A DNA stretch of 64,000 bases from NCBI GenBank assembly GCA_011503125.2, contig WWBZ02000001.1:744001-808000 (forward strand). The letters are read 5' to 3'. Numbering within the stretch: the stretch's first letter is position 1; each line of letters starts with the position of its first letter. Shown in pieces: positions 52,485-63,820 of the stretch. The position numbers and the translations under genes were made by a program. This stretch comes from Botryosphaeria dothidea. Its lineage: Eukaryota; Ascomycota; Dothideomycetes; Botryosphaeriales; Botryosphaeriaceae. The notes beneath the pieces are model-generated. The model saw nothing but the letters and a program-made list of their open reading frames with translations. It ran no database searches and was not told where the DNA came from.

Positions 52485-54223
52485 TCAGGTCGAATACGGC
52501 ACGATATCGCAATCATCCTTCATATCGAACGTCTCGAACTTGTCCACCAGTCTCGCCCCTAACCTCTCCACCATCTCATTCCCCACTCCCTCTTTCTTCT
52601 TCCACCCCGCTCCCAACTTGCTCTCATCGAAGAACACTCCCGTCGGACTTGCAATCAGTTTCCTCGACATTAGCACCGCATCGCCCTGTGTCGACCCCAA
52701 TATGACCGTCACCAACTCCTCTCTCTTCTTCGCCGCGGGGTCGGGCGGGAAGAAGTACACAGGGCGAGCAGGTGCCAAGTGCGGAAACCAGAGCCTTTCC
52801 TTCAGGACCAGGTTTTCGGCCGTCGCGGTGCCCTCTCGGCTCGAGGGAGAGGACCGGAAGAGTGGAATGCGTATGAAGTCGAGTTGTGAGCCGCTGGTGC
52901 TGAGGTAGACGTGTTCTTTGCGCCAGGTGACGGTGTACGGCATCACGGACACGGGCAGCGAGTGTGATTCGTCAAGCGGGACGACAGTATGGTAGACAGG
53001 ACGCGGAGGGCTATTGGCGGTTTGGCGAGAGGATAGACGGTGAGTGGAGACCTGTAGGAAAGTTTTGAGAGGCGGAAGAGCTTGTCCGGGCAGCGGCTCG
53101 GCTTGTCTGGCTTCGAGGGACGCGAGATGGAGGTACTCGCCGCAGTCGGAGAACTGGCCTTTCACAAACATACAACAGGTTCGGGGTGCAGAGCATTGCA
53201 AGGTCCTTGTGAAATATGTATTTGCCGAATATTCTGCAAAAAGGAGCTCACCACTGACAATGGGCCAGACCAGAAGTGGCTTGCTGGGATGGAACAAGGG
53301 AGGCGAGCTGAATAGAGCGCTCTGTATTCGTTGAGCAAAATGGAAGACGAGTTTGGGTCTTCCTGTCTCAGTGTCGTATATCTCCACCCGGGCGATGTGA
53401 TCGTTGCTATTGGAAGAAGTTCTTCAAGATGTGTGCCTCCTTCATTCCGTTCGGAGTCTGAAGATCCGGAAGCACTGCTTCCCACGAAACTTCTATTGAA
53501 AGAAGAGTCCAGGGATAGCGAACGTGGCGGAGGTCTCCCATGCCGTGGACGTGCTTGCCAAGCAGGGTGTCTGATGTCACGGTTTGTAGTCTGGTGATAT
53601 TCACAGTCCTCGTCCTCCGGCATATTTTCCTCAATCTTGATCGAGAGCTCACTTTTTTTCCCAATTGTCATCGAAGTCGATCCCATCGTCTCCAGAGGCC
53701 CAGTCATTCTACACATCGTCATCGTCCGTCTCTTCCGATAAAAGATCCGTGGAGCCATCACTCCAAAACTCTTCCGCTGAGTTTGATTCGACATCACACT
53801 CGTCTTCTTCCTCCTCAGATTATTCCCGCAGTAAAGCATCAATATTTTCTCCTCGTCTTTTCCTAAAGCCCTATCAAGAGCAGACGAAGTCTCTATGCTG
53901 ATGGAAGTTTGCGACGAGCTTGTCGTTTCCGTTCCCCCGGCTGTCTTGCAGCTTCCCTGCGATTTACCCTCAGAGCTTGATTTGTCCGTCGATTGAGGCG
54001 AAGCTGCAGTCGAAACGATGGCGTTGAAAAATTGCGCTATATAAATTTCTTCAACAGTCGTGTCCGCAAGGCCTGATATCCACAGATCCTGGTTTGAAAC
54101 ACGGCTGCGTGTGGTAACTGCGAGATACCTGCCTTTGCTCGCGAGTTCTTCCACCGTGACCGGCCGTTCTTCCAGTGCTTCCAGCTCAGGCAGCTTCTGG
54201 TAATTTTCCGAAAGCAACTGCAC
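52485..54223 (-). pseudogene. Disrupted gene for a large hypothetical protein (C-terminal beta-propeller-like part)
   Basis: The 3' part, open from about 53400 to 52485, encodes about 300 residues with repeated beta-strand-like segments (RVEIYDTETGRPKLVFHF, LLVWPIVSGELLFAEYS, EHVYLSTSGSQLDFIRIP) that resemble a degenerate WD-type propeller. Upstream the coding sense changes frame. An acidic stretch (EEEEDECDVESNSAEEFWSD, then NDWASGDDGIDFDDNWEKK) is interrupted by stops at 53822-53820 (TAA) and 53711-53709 (TAG where TGG is expected). The frame shifts at the A7 run complementary to 53653-53659 and once more near 53400. The 5' part (to 54223) reads SENYQKLPELEALEERPVT and may continue in exons further right. 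The gene looks inactivated. I do not recognise the full-length family. Confidence 0.55.
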
Positions 54224-54625
54224 AAAAATTGAACATGCAATCTGGAGATATCAGAAATCGGGGGTGCATTCCGCAGGAGTTGGTCGTCCTCTTGCAAGTT
54301 TTCTCAACGGCCTGTCATATAGTCCCCAGCCCCTTCTATCAAAAGCGAGGACTTGATCAAAAGAAGGCCGTGATTTAGGTTTGTGTCTGTTCAACTGCCA
54401 TCTCTCACAGAGCAACCGATAGTTTGAATTGTCCGCGCTGGAGACTGATGAGCGTTGAACGTAGAAAGGCGGAGTGCATACACAAATCTCTTCTGCAAGG
54501 TCATGGCCTGTACCTCATTGCCATTCCAGTGGTAAAGTATCCAGGGCCGAGACAAATCTACATCCAGTTGTTGACTGAAATGCATTCAGCTATCCCGGGA
54601 GGACATCTTCCGCTGCTTACCAGCT

Positions 54626-56157
54626 TTGGAACTCAGACTAGGGAAGGAAAGGCCAAAAGACACTCCTGACGAAGCTTTGATCAGTGACATCGCCACAGCG
54701 GACGAGTTGATGTATGAAGACTTCCACGGTACTATCTCTGATCCTGCTTCACTGGCACGCCATGGAGATATTGACTATAGGAATATCTGGGGTATGTTCA
54801 AGCCTAATGCCCTGAAAAATCAATACCAAGTCATGGTCTTCCACAAAGGGCAATATGGCCAGAGGATGAATGGCTCAAAATCTTGCGGGATTAAGGGCAA
54901 GATCTTGCATCACGATGGAAAGTGTCGGCTGGGCGACAATAAGACACGAGATCGATAACTTTGGTGGTGTGGAGAAAATTCACAACCTTTCCGCCCTGCC
55001 GATCGAGAACCATCCCAACGAAGACTCTTTACGGACAGTCTTTATCAATCGGGGACGCGTGTTCTTGGAGCTACAAAGCCCCTGCCTACGGAACTTTGAC
55101 GGTGCAGCGATCAAAGAGGAGAAGCTCATGAGTGGAAAGAAGGAGCGCGTCCTTTTTAAAACTTCCAGCAACCTTGAGCAGTCACTAAGGTATTCATATC
55201 CAGGCAAGCGGCAGGGCTATGCTGGACTCCATCGCCTTTCATCAATTGAATCCGGATTCAACACTTTTGAAACCACGAACCCGCAAAAGTGTTGATGTAA
55301 CGCGCCCTAAAGATGATGAGATCATCTGCTGTTCAATTACCATTTTGGGGTTCAGCTACTTCACATAGGAGTGGGGGGCTGTCCCTATTCCTAATACCGT
55401 TGCTGCTGTCTGGATCGAGACTACTTTCGACAAGCTCGTTATTGATCCGCACACGCGTGATGTCATTCACTCCCTCGTGCACTCTCATCGTACCGACAGC
55501 CGCTCTTTTGACGATATCGTACAGAACAAAGGCAGAGGCCTTGTCGGCCTCCTGGGCGACAATCCCGGTGCTGGAAAGACTTTGACTGCAGAGGCGGTTG
55601 CAGAAACCACCAAGCGACCACAGTACGTGGTGTCTGCCGATGAACTGGGCACAGATCCCAAACAAGTGGAAGACCGCCTAGAAATGGGGTTGGAAATCTC
55701 CCGCAGGTGGGGACGTGTGCTACTTGTTAACTAAGCGGATGTCTTCCTCGAAGCATGAGAGACCAGGGATATTCAAAGAAACCCCCTTGTCAGCGTATTT
55801 CTACGTCACCTTGAGTGAGCCAAATTCACCCTACTGATCCAAGTGCAGACACCAGACTGACGTGTCACAGTTATTTCCAAGGTATTCTCCTACTGACGAC
55901 AAACAGAGGGAAATGCATAGATAATGCCTTTCAGAGTGAGCCTCAAAAGCCCACAGTTCCCCAGAGCAATTACTCACATATAATGCAAGCAAGATCCACT
56001 TCAAACTCACTACCCCAATTTCGACGGTAGGAACTGTGAAGTAATCTGGCGCAATTTCACTAAGAGAATTACTTCTGAAGTTCCCGATGTCTGCGTCAGC
56101 GAAGATGATATCGAGGCCCTGGAGCTACGACCTTTCGGACCAGGAAATGCATAGGCA
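54626..56157 (+). pseudogene. Inactivated fungal AAA+ ATPase
   Basis: Remnants follow the order of a well-known fungal AAA+ ATPase group: an N-terminal region (IDYRNIWGMFKPNAL; GWATIRHEIDNFGG, with a one-base insertion between them near 54920), a linker (FDKLVIDPHTRDVIHSLVHS), Walker A (GDNPGAGKTLTAEAVAETTK, about 55560-55610), then YVVSADELGTDPKQVE. Walker B has decayed: where LLIDEADVF is expected the sequence reads LLVN, stop, ADVF. Further stops lie at 55366-55368 (TAG) and 55756-55758 (TGA), followed by RDIQRNPLVSVFLRHLE, GILLLTTNR and DDIEALELRPFG. Loss of the Walker B Asp and Glu would by itself abolish ATP hydrolysis. The function of the family is poorly known. It ends against the intact rescue-factor gene. 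Confidence 0.8.
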
Positions 56158-56228
56158 CAGAACTCCCCGCCATGGTGCTGAATGTGGTCTTTTGAATACA
56201 GCGTATTGCCTCCGCATAGCAGCAGGAC

Positions 56229-56873
56229 TCAGGGATTATTCGGTCTCCCATGTTGTTGCTCTGTCTTCTTTTCGTTTTCCTTCTCATTGGGAGGATCTGC
56301 TTCAACATCTTCCCACTCCTCATCTTCATCGACAGCTTCCTCAGTTGGCTCTTCCTCTGCTGCCCCAGCCTTCTTGGCCTCCTCGAGAGCTCTGTACTTT
56401 CTCTTCGACTTCTTTGCTTTGCTGGCCTTCTTCTTTGCCTGAGCCGCACGTTTGATCTGCGTCCTGCTTTCGTCGCCCTTCTCCATCTCTTCCAATCTTT
56501 CCGCGAGCATTCTGCGCGCTACCTTCCGGTTTTGAGTACGCGATCGTGTTCCCTGATATTTGACGACAATTCCTGTCGGCAGGTGCTTCAACTGCACGGC
56601 CGAGGAAGTTTTGTTCTGGATCAATGAATCAGCCAGAGGGCTTGATCAGAAATGCTGGGGAGTCAGTACGATTTTTTGGCCGCCCGGACCACTGCCCTTG
56701 AGAAAAGATTCGGTGATGTCATCCTCGTTAATTGTTGGCCGAGGCGGTAAAGGTTTGGGACCTTGGCAAACTGAAGTAGTGGACAGCAAGCGTGAGGTGG
56801 TAGTAGTGAGGAATGGGTGATGCAGAGTGCGTCGCACGCCGTGGAGCGCAGGGCGTGCGAATTGTGCTGCCAT
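56229..56873 (-). CDS. Mitochondrial GGQ-type ribosome rescue factor (mtRF-R/C12orf65-like)
   Basis: Two exons, 56873-56670 and 56615-56229, giving 196 residues. An Arg/Thr/Ser-rich presequence suggests mitochondrial import. The class-I release-factor domain follows: EDDITESFLKGSGPGGQKI joined to NKTSSAVQLKHLPTG across the intron, with the catalytic GGQ motif, then TRSRTQNRKVARRMLAERL. Codon-recognition domains are absent, and the C-terminus is a long Lys/Ala/Glu-rich helix, as in mitochondrial rescue proteins that free stalled mitoribosomes. The intron (GTACTG...CCAG, 54 nt) interrupts just after GGQKI; without it the frame stops at once, which supports the splice. It is divergent from the serine-palmitoyltransferase subunit gene, with 284 bp between starts. 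Confidence 0.87.
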
Positions 56874-57157
56874 TATGAGTCTTTCTAGTGCAGAGCTCAG
56901 AGCGTGACCTGGTGTTCGTGAGTGTTGGCCGTTGGGGACAGGCCTGGACGCGCAGACCCTGAAACACGCGTGCAGGGATTCCTGAGATTCGCTCCTTTTC
57001 CGCCCGCTACCCTTCGACGCGCAGGCACCACCGGATGCGCAGCCCAGCGTCCTCCGCAATAATAATCCCCAGCGCATCCTGCCACCACGCTCGCCCCTAC
57101 CGCGCCAATTACCAAGCGACTGCTGATCGAGATTTCCACCGCTGCTTACTTCCACCC

Positions 57158-57692
57158 ATGTCGCACCACTCCGACACAACCTCTCTCAGCGCTGCCGTCT
57201 ACTACTACACCTCCACCCTGACCTACGCCTTCCTTGCCGCCTCCGCCAGCATCCTTGTCCTCGCCCTCATGTTGTACCCCACCGCCGTCCTACGCTGGCT
57301 GCAGCGCAAGCGCTACCAGTACGAGGTCACCTTCTCGCTGTACATGCTCACGCCCACCGAGAAGTTCATCTTCAGTGAGCCCACCTTTCCGCCAATCCCG
57401 GCACTAGACCACACCCGCTGACCGCGACCCTCCAGACTCCTTCGTCTTCCTCTTCGGCAGCATGATCGTCATCGCCGCGTCCCTGTACCTGCCCGAGCAC
57501 ATCTCCTTCCTCGTCAACCGCGCCGCATACTACCTCGCCGGCGAGACCTCCGCCGCCTTCCCCGAGCCCACCTCCGCCGCCAAAGAGATCATCCAGACAT
57601 CTGCCGCCGCCGCGAAGGTCACGGCGACTGCCGCCGCTCGCCAGGCGCAGGACCGGATCGTCGGCAACGGCGCCGGCGTGATGGAGCTGTGA
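57158..57692 (+). CDS. Small subunit of serine palmitoyltransferase (ssSPT-like)
   Basis: Two exons, 57158-57374 and 57436-57692, giving 157 residues. The central block KRYQYEVTFSLYMLTPTEK, then FIFNSFVFLFGS, then SLYLPEHI resembles the ssSPT family: two membrane helices around a conserved YQYxxxxxLYMLxPxEK segment. Such subunits activate the Lcb1-Lcb2 enzyme that makes the first sphingolipid base in the endoplasmic reticulum. An additional hydrophobic helix precedes the block (YAFLAASASILVLALMLYP), and the C-terminus is an Ala-rich helix. The splice (A joined to AC) creates the Asn of FIFNS, as in relatives. An upstream in-frame ATG-less stretch was rejected in favour of the ATG at 57158. 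The call rests on motif resemblance. Confidence 0.72.
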
Positions 57693-58743
57693 GAACGTGG
57701 CCCCATTGTTGATCGATTGTTACACCGTCTCCCGAGATCCAGGCTTCAAAAGGCATACGGGAGGCGCTCGGCGTTCCGGCACACCCGGGTTGGATCTAGA
57801 GCGATTTGTTTACGAGTTAAGAGATAATTACGCTATGATATTGTAATATTTTGGGGAGATTTTCAAGAGCCGAGGCAGTGTAAGAAGTTCTGTCTCATTA
57901 ATACTTGTCACGGAAGCGCGTTGTGCGAATCTATGGACATTCTATGAGCATACTAGCTCTTGTATTCCGTTTCTTGGTGCCGCGGAAGGACCGCAGACTC
58001 ATTTTAGAGCGGAGGATTGAGACGGATTTTCGGATGGCTTGATGTGGACGGAAGGTGTGATTGGCTTCGGGTCAGATCAATCTTTCCATTCTTCATGTAC
58101 CGCTGAATTGGTTGTCTGCCTTATGAATTTTTCGCTAGAGCATGGAGAGCCCGCTAGAAATTAAGTGTGCTTCAATAACGGCCGAAAGTCCCCGAGCGCT
58201 GCTTAATCTACCGATCCTGCATGAAGGCTACTGCAGGCTGACAATCCATCCAGGTTCATCATGCAGGATGTGGTTAGGTTACCGCAAGTCTAATTATATT
58301 ATTGATGGTTGCTCCGCTATTCAACAACTTCTAATGTCTTAAATGGATAACGTGACTCAACAAAAAAGAAGCAGCATCAACACCTTATACGAGTTTCGAC
58401 AGCCATTTCAAACTTAAATCTTAAAGGATTCTACTAATACCTCAGTCGAAGTCATACTTCTCCATTATCAAGTTTTCCATTGACTATGGACTTTCGCGGG
58501 ACTGTTCAGGAAAGCCTATTAGTGCACCGGCACGATTTTCAATCAGTAACATCATAATCAAAATATTCATGGATTCCATATCTTCATCTACACTCCGGTC
58601 ATCACCTTTCCTCTATCTACCATATTCATCTACATCCCAAGTCCAATTACAGTGACCCATTTAAATCCTACAGACGCAAGAACCTGCAAGAAGTTCCCAA
58701 AATCTCTTCATTGCATGCTTCCACTCCCCGTATATTCTTCAAT
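57693..58743. other. Intergenic region (convergent)
   Basis: About 1.05 kb between convergent genes. AT-rich, increasingly so to the right; no coding potential. Confidence 0.5.
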
Positions 58744-60618
58744 CTACGCATATCCAGCACTTCTATACTGCTCGAAGCTGCTCACTGTCTGCTCCTCTTC
58801 CCCATCCTTCTGCCCATTTACCTCCCTCTTCCACTCCTCCTCCTCCTCCTTCTCCAACAGCGTCTGGAATCGCTGCTGCTGCCCCCGACTCATATAAGTC
58901 AGCGGCTTCTTCCTCTGCGCGGCTTCCCTCGTGACGAGGACGTGCTTTGTCGTGCTGCCGGGGCACTCGTACTGCGCCTCGCCGAGCAAGCGCTCCATGA
59001 CGGTGCGGAGCCCGCGGGCACCCGTCGCCATCTTCGAGGCCTCCTTTGCGATCTCGCGGAGCGCGGCGGAGGTGAACTTGAGCTCGATGCTGGAGAGGGA
59101 GAAAAGCTGCTCGTACTGCTTGACGAGCGAGTTGCACGGCTCCGTTAGCACGCGCACGAGGGCCTCCTCGTCGAGGGAAGACAGCGCGCAGGAGATGGGG
59201 ATGCGGCCGACCAGCTCGGGGATCATGCCGTATTTCTGCAGGTCGGCGGGCTCCACGAGGTCGAGGGTGTTGAAGGAAGCTTGTTGGGAGGAAGAACCCG
59301 AGGCGGAGGGACCCGGTGTGTAGAATGGGACGTGTTTGCGGAAGAGTGCTTCCTCGCCCTTGAGGGTGGTGTCCGACGATAGAGTCTCGGGATTGGACGC
59401 TCGGACGGGCGCGCCGAAGCCAATGCTACCCTTAGAAATACGGTCGAGAATCATTTTATGCAAGCCGATAAATGCTCCGGTACAGATGAAGAGGATGTTG
59501 TCTGTACGGACGTTGAAGACCTCACCCTTCGGAGAAGGTGGCTGTCCCATGTTCATGCCCATCCCTCCAGGGCCGCCGGGGCCGCCGCCAGGAGGGCTGT
59601 AAGTGAAGCCTGATGCGCTTCCACCTGGGCCTCTCCCGCCGCCACCACCTCGCTCTGGCTTGGCCTGTACTTGTAATGTTGTCCCCTCGATGATTTTTAA
59701 TAATGCTTGTTGAACGCCCTCTCCGCTGACGTCTTTGCCGTGACTGACTTTCGCCGTTGCAATTTTGTCTATCTCGTCCAGGACTATGATTCCCCGTTCC
59801 GCAGCCGCTACGTCGTAGTTCGCCGCAGCCAGTAGACGTTGAACGCAGACTTCTGCATCCTCGCCAATGTAGCCGGCCTGGGTAAAGGGCGTACAGTCGG
59901 ACATGCTAAATGGAACCTCGAGCACGCGGGCAAGTGTCTTTGCCATCAGTGTTTTACCCACACCTGACGGCCCAAGAAGAAGTATATTTGATTTTTCAAT
60001 GGTCATGGGGCTGTTGTCTACGATTGACTCGGAGCCAAAGGCGGGAGGGGAACGGGGAGGCGGTGCGGGAGGGTCGGGTGGATGCTGGGTTTCATCCCAA
60101 ACATTAATCGTGCGTTGCTGCCCAGGGAATTCATCTGCAAAATCTTGCGTCAGTACGGCGCCAGAGGTCGTCCACCTCCCCCGGTAGGTACCTTCGACCG
60201 GATGACGATGCACCATTTCCCGCCGCGCTTGCTGGGCCAGGAGCTCCTGTTCCTCATCGTCGAGCCGCTCGAGCTCTTGTATGCGTTGGTAATGATTGTA
60301 CACAGCAACGCTCAGCACCTTTTTGGCGCGCTCCTGGCCCACGACAAACTGATCCAGATGTTGTTTGAGCGCTTTCGGGGTTACCCGAGGGGCGCCGACT
60401 ATGCTGGCGCCACCCAGCGGCCCGCCAGTAGGTTGGCCGGGCTCATAGATTCCAGTAAAGCCCTGACTTGAAAAGTCAGAGCGGCTGTATTGGCCGTTTG
60501 TGAATCGTGATGTGGAGGTCGAAAACGCTCGGCTTATGGAGTATAGGGCGAGATATGACGAACGGGCCTGTGGCGAAATGGAGATTGTGAAACCGGCGGC
60601 GAGCGTCATATTGGGCAT
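58744..60618 (-). CDS. mcx1: Mitochondrial ClpX-type AAA+ unfoldase
   Basis: Intronless, 624 residues from the ATG at 60618. A presequence rich in Ser/Arg/Phe (AFSTSTSRF) points to the mitochondrial matrix. The AAA+ core has RVTPKALKQHLDQFVVGQ, Walker A GPSGVGKT (residues 216-223), the CTPFTQAGYIGEDAE loop, Walker B IIVLDEIDKIA, and GEGVQQALLKIIEGT, then ELVGRIPI near the arginine-sensor region. Two inserts interrupt the core: a Pro-rich one before Walker A and a Gly-rich one after IIEGT. The N-terminal zinc-binding domain of bacterial ClpX is absent, as in Mcx1 proteins. The enzyme unfolds or remodels matrix proteins with ATP; yeast Mcx1 activates the first enzyme of haem synthesis. The C-terminus ends in an acidic, Gln-rich extension. 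Confidence 0.95.
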   Translation of the reverse strand: MPNMTLAAGFTISISPQARSSYLALYSISRAFSTSTSRFTNGQYSRSDFSSQGFTGIYEPGQPTGGPLGGASIVGAPRVTPKALKQHLDQFVVGQERAKKVLSVAVYNHYQRIQELERLDDEEQELLAQQARREMVHRHPVEGTYRGRWTTSGAVLTQDFADEFPGQQRTINVWDETQHPPDPPAPPPRSPPAFGSESIVDNSPMTIEKSNILLLGPSGVGKTLMAKTLARVLEVPFSMSDCTPFTQAGYIGEDAEVCVQRLLAAANYDVAAAERGIIVLDEIDKIATAKVSHGKDVSGEGVQQALLKIIEGTTLQVQAKPERGGGGGRGPGGSASGFTYSPPGGGPGGPGGMGMNMGQPPSPKGEVFNVRTDNILFICTGAFIGLHKMILDRISKGSIGFGAPVRASNPETLSSDTTLKGEEALFRKHVPFYTPGPSASGSSSQQASFNTLDLVEPADLQKYGMIPELVGRIPISCALSSLDEEALVRVLTEPCNSLVKQYEQLFSLSSIELKFTSAALREIAKEASKMATGARGLRTVMERLLGEAQYECPGSTTKHVLVTREAAQRKKPLTYMSRGQQQRFQTLLEKEEEEEWKREVNGQKDGEEEQTVSSFEQYRSAGYA

Positions 60619-61355
60619 TTCGCCGGGGGTTCTTGGATCTGCAGGCAGCCGATTCCTGCTCTGTGAACTGAGAAGCGTCTCCGCGCGTGGTGTGTTGTCT
60701 TTAACTCATCGCAGAGCGCGGCTGTGACGCCTGCCTGAGTCAAGCTTGGCGGGGTGTCGCGGCGGAGATAAGCGGGCGCGGCAGGACTGAGGGAGGCGGG
60801 ACGAAACGGGCGCAGGAGGCGAAATGTTGGGCTTTCACGCCACGGAGAGCGGGCAACACACGTCGCAGCTGGCTTTTCGACAGGAGGGCGTAGGGAGACG
60901 GGAGAGGTGTTGAGCGGCGCGTCCGTCATCGGCGCAGTGGCAGAGCTCGGAGGGCTCAGTGGCACTCCGCGCTGGAGGCGCGTCCAAGCTCCCTTGAGGC
61001 GGGGGCCTAGCTGCATGCGGCCTTAGCTCGCGGCTCGCGTATGACGTTGAGGCAATGTTTGCACCCCAAGCGGGCGCGTTGCGAAAAGCTGCAGCTGCGC
61101 CAGCTCAAGGAGGGGAAGATTGGGTGGAGAGTGGAGAGAGAGCCACGCTGGGCCCCGCACATATCCATGGATTTTAAGCTCTAGCCCACTGTCTGCCACT
61201 CGCTATGCGCTGTGACGCGACACGCTTGCCTCGCTAGCTATCGCATCGAGGCGCTGTCTGTTTGCCCTGTCCCGCCGCCTAGCTCTCAACGCCTTTTAAG
61301 ACACTCGCCCCCCAGCTCTCCCGCCAGATTCTCTGCCTTCCAAATTTCTCCCACC
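60619..61355. other. Divergent promoter region (mcx1 / branching enzyme)
   Basis: 737 bp between divergent starts; GC-rich left half, pyrimidine-rich right end just before the branching-enzyme ATG. No gene seen. Confidence 0.5.
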
Positions 61356-63820
61356 ATGGAAACCAATAACGCTTCTGATAACTCCGTCATGGGCGAGTCC
61401 GCCGGCAACCTGCCCAGCGACGGCACCGGTATTTGCTTCCTTCTCCCCGCATTACTCGCGGTGTGCTGATCTCGCCAGGCATCGTTTCCCTCGACCCGTG
61501 GCTCTCGCCATTCAAGGACGGCCTCAAAAGCCGCTACAGCAAGGCTCAGCAATGGATCAAGACCATTGATGAGACTGAAGGCGGCTTGGAGAAGTTCTCG
61601 AGGGTATGCATTCCAGACTGTTCAAAACATCTTACGCGGCCCATCTGACCTTCCGTGTGCAGGGTTACGAGCGGCTCGGAATTCATGTGAACGATGACAA
61701 CTCCATCACGTATAGGGAATGGGCACCCAATGCGCTGCGCGCCTACTTCATCGGCGATTTCAGTACGCCAATCGGATGCGTTACCTTGATACAAAATACT
61801 GATAAGTCTACTAGACGGCTGGAACCGCGATTCGCATGAGATGAAGAAGAACGAGTTCGGGGTTTTCGAGATTACCGTACCGCCGGTCAATGGCCAGCCA
61901 GGCATTGCACATGATTCCAAAATCAAGGTGTGTTGGATTCGTTCTCGTGGCTACAGAACAAGCTGACAAGTCTTTATCAGATCTCTCTCGTGGTCCCCAA
62001 TGACCATGCGAGACAGGAACGTGTTCCCGCATGGATCACTCGCGTCACCCAAGAGCTCTCCGTATCGCCCGTATACGATGCCAGATTCTGGAACCCACCG
62101 AAGGATCAGAGATACGTCTTCAAGAACCAGAGGCCCAAAAGGCCCAAGAGTCTCCGAATCTACGAGGCGCATGTGGGCATCTCCTCGCCGGAGGCCAAGG
62201 TTGCGACATACAAGGAGTTCACTGCCAACGTTCTCCCACGCATCAAGCATCTGGGCTACAATGCCATCCAGCTGATGGCTATCATGGAGCATGCATACTA
62301 TGCCAGCTTTGGATATCAGATCAACAGCTTCTTTGCAGCAAGCAGTCGTTATGGCTTCCCAGACGACCTCAAGGAGTTGATTGATACGGCCCACGGCATG
62401 GGTATCACGGTCCTTTTGGACGTGGTTCACAGTCACGCTTCGAAGAACGTCTTGGACGGTCTCAACATGTTTGACGGAAGTGACCACCTCTACTTCCACG
62501 AAGGTGGTAAGGGACGACATGACTTGTGGGACAGCAGGCTGTTTAACTACGGAAGTCATGAGGTCCTGAGATTCCTTCTGAGCAACTTGCGGTTCTGGAT
62601 GGAAGAGTACCAGTTTGATGGCTTCCGCTTTGACGGAGTCACGAGCATGCTCTACGTCCACCACGGCATTGGAACGTGAGTTTGCCCCTACAGTATTAGC
62701 TTTCCTCTCTCTAACAACTACAGTGGATTCTCCGGCGGATACCATGAATACTTCGGGGACAAAGTCGACGAGGAGGGCGTTGTTTATTTGATGATTGCGA
62801 ACGAGATGCTCCACAACCTGTATCCAGATGTCATAACGATCGCAGAGGACGTGTCGGGTATGCCTGGTCTGTGCGTCGCGCTGTCACTCGGTGGCATTGG
62901 CTTCGACTACAGGCTGGCAATGGCCATCCCGGATCTGTACATCAAGTGGCTCAAGGAGAAGCAGGATATTGATTGGGACATGGGAGCCCTGACGTGGACT
63001 CTGACCAACCGGCGCCACGGAGAGAAGACTATCGCATATGCAGAGAGTCACGACCAAGCGTAAGTTTTGAGAAGAACGTAGGTGAACTGTAACTAACCTG
63101 TCTCAGGCTCGTCGGCGACAAGTCACTTCTGATGTGGCTGTGTGATGCCGAACTCTACACCAACATGTCTGTTCTCACGGAGCTGACGCCCGTCATCGAT
63201 CGTGGTCTATCCATGCACAAGATGATTCGCCTCATTACCCACGGCCTGGGTGGAGAGGGCTATCTGAACTTCGAGGGCAATGAGTTTGGCCATCCTGAGT
63301 GGTTGGACTTCCCGCGTGAAGGCAACAATAACAGTTTCCATTACGCGCGTCGCCAGTTCAACCTGGTGGATGACCAACTCCTCCGCTACCGCTTCCTCAA
63401 CGAGTTCGACAGCAAAATGCAGTGGACTGAGGAGAAATACGGCTGGTTGCACTCTCCGCAGGCCTATATCAGCCTTAAGCACGACGGTGACAAGGTGGTC
63501 GTGTTCGAGCGGGGTGGCTTGCTGTGGATCTTCAACTTCCACCCGAGCAGCAGCTTCACAGACTACCGCGTGGGCGTTGAGCAAGAGGGCACATACAAGA
63601 TCGTCATCAACACTGATTCTCCGGATTTTGGCGGACATGGCAACATCAAAGAAGACACGCGCTTCTTTACGACGCCATTCAGCTGGAACAACCGCAAGAA
63701 TTTCCTCCAAGTGTACATTCCGTCAAGGACGGCGATCGTATGTGCTCGCGACGTTTAAATGTCGAAGTGAGCTGTGCTGACAAACAATCGCAGGTCTTGG
63801 CAATCGAAGAGACTTTGTAG
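61356..63820 (+). CDS. glc3: 1,4-alpha-glucan (glycogen) branching enzyme
   Basis: Eight exons: 61356-61428, 61479-61603, 61663-61762, 61815-61927, 61981-62675, 62724-63059, 63107-63737 and 63794-63820, giving 699 residues, the expected length. The enzyme forms alpha-1,6 branches in glycogen in the cytosol. The N-terminal CBM48 region has [20 protein letters not shown]. The GH13 barrel carries [31 protein letters not shown] (nucleophile Asp near residue 353), [10 protein letters not shown] (acid/base Glu near 410) and [13 protein letters not shown] (transition-state Asp near 480), followed by [17 protein letters not shown]. The C-terminal all-beta domain ends in [10 protein letters not shown], encoded partly by a 27-nt last exon. 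The exon 3/4 junction rebuilds the conserved FNGWN. All introns keep frame. Confidence 0.96.
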
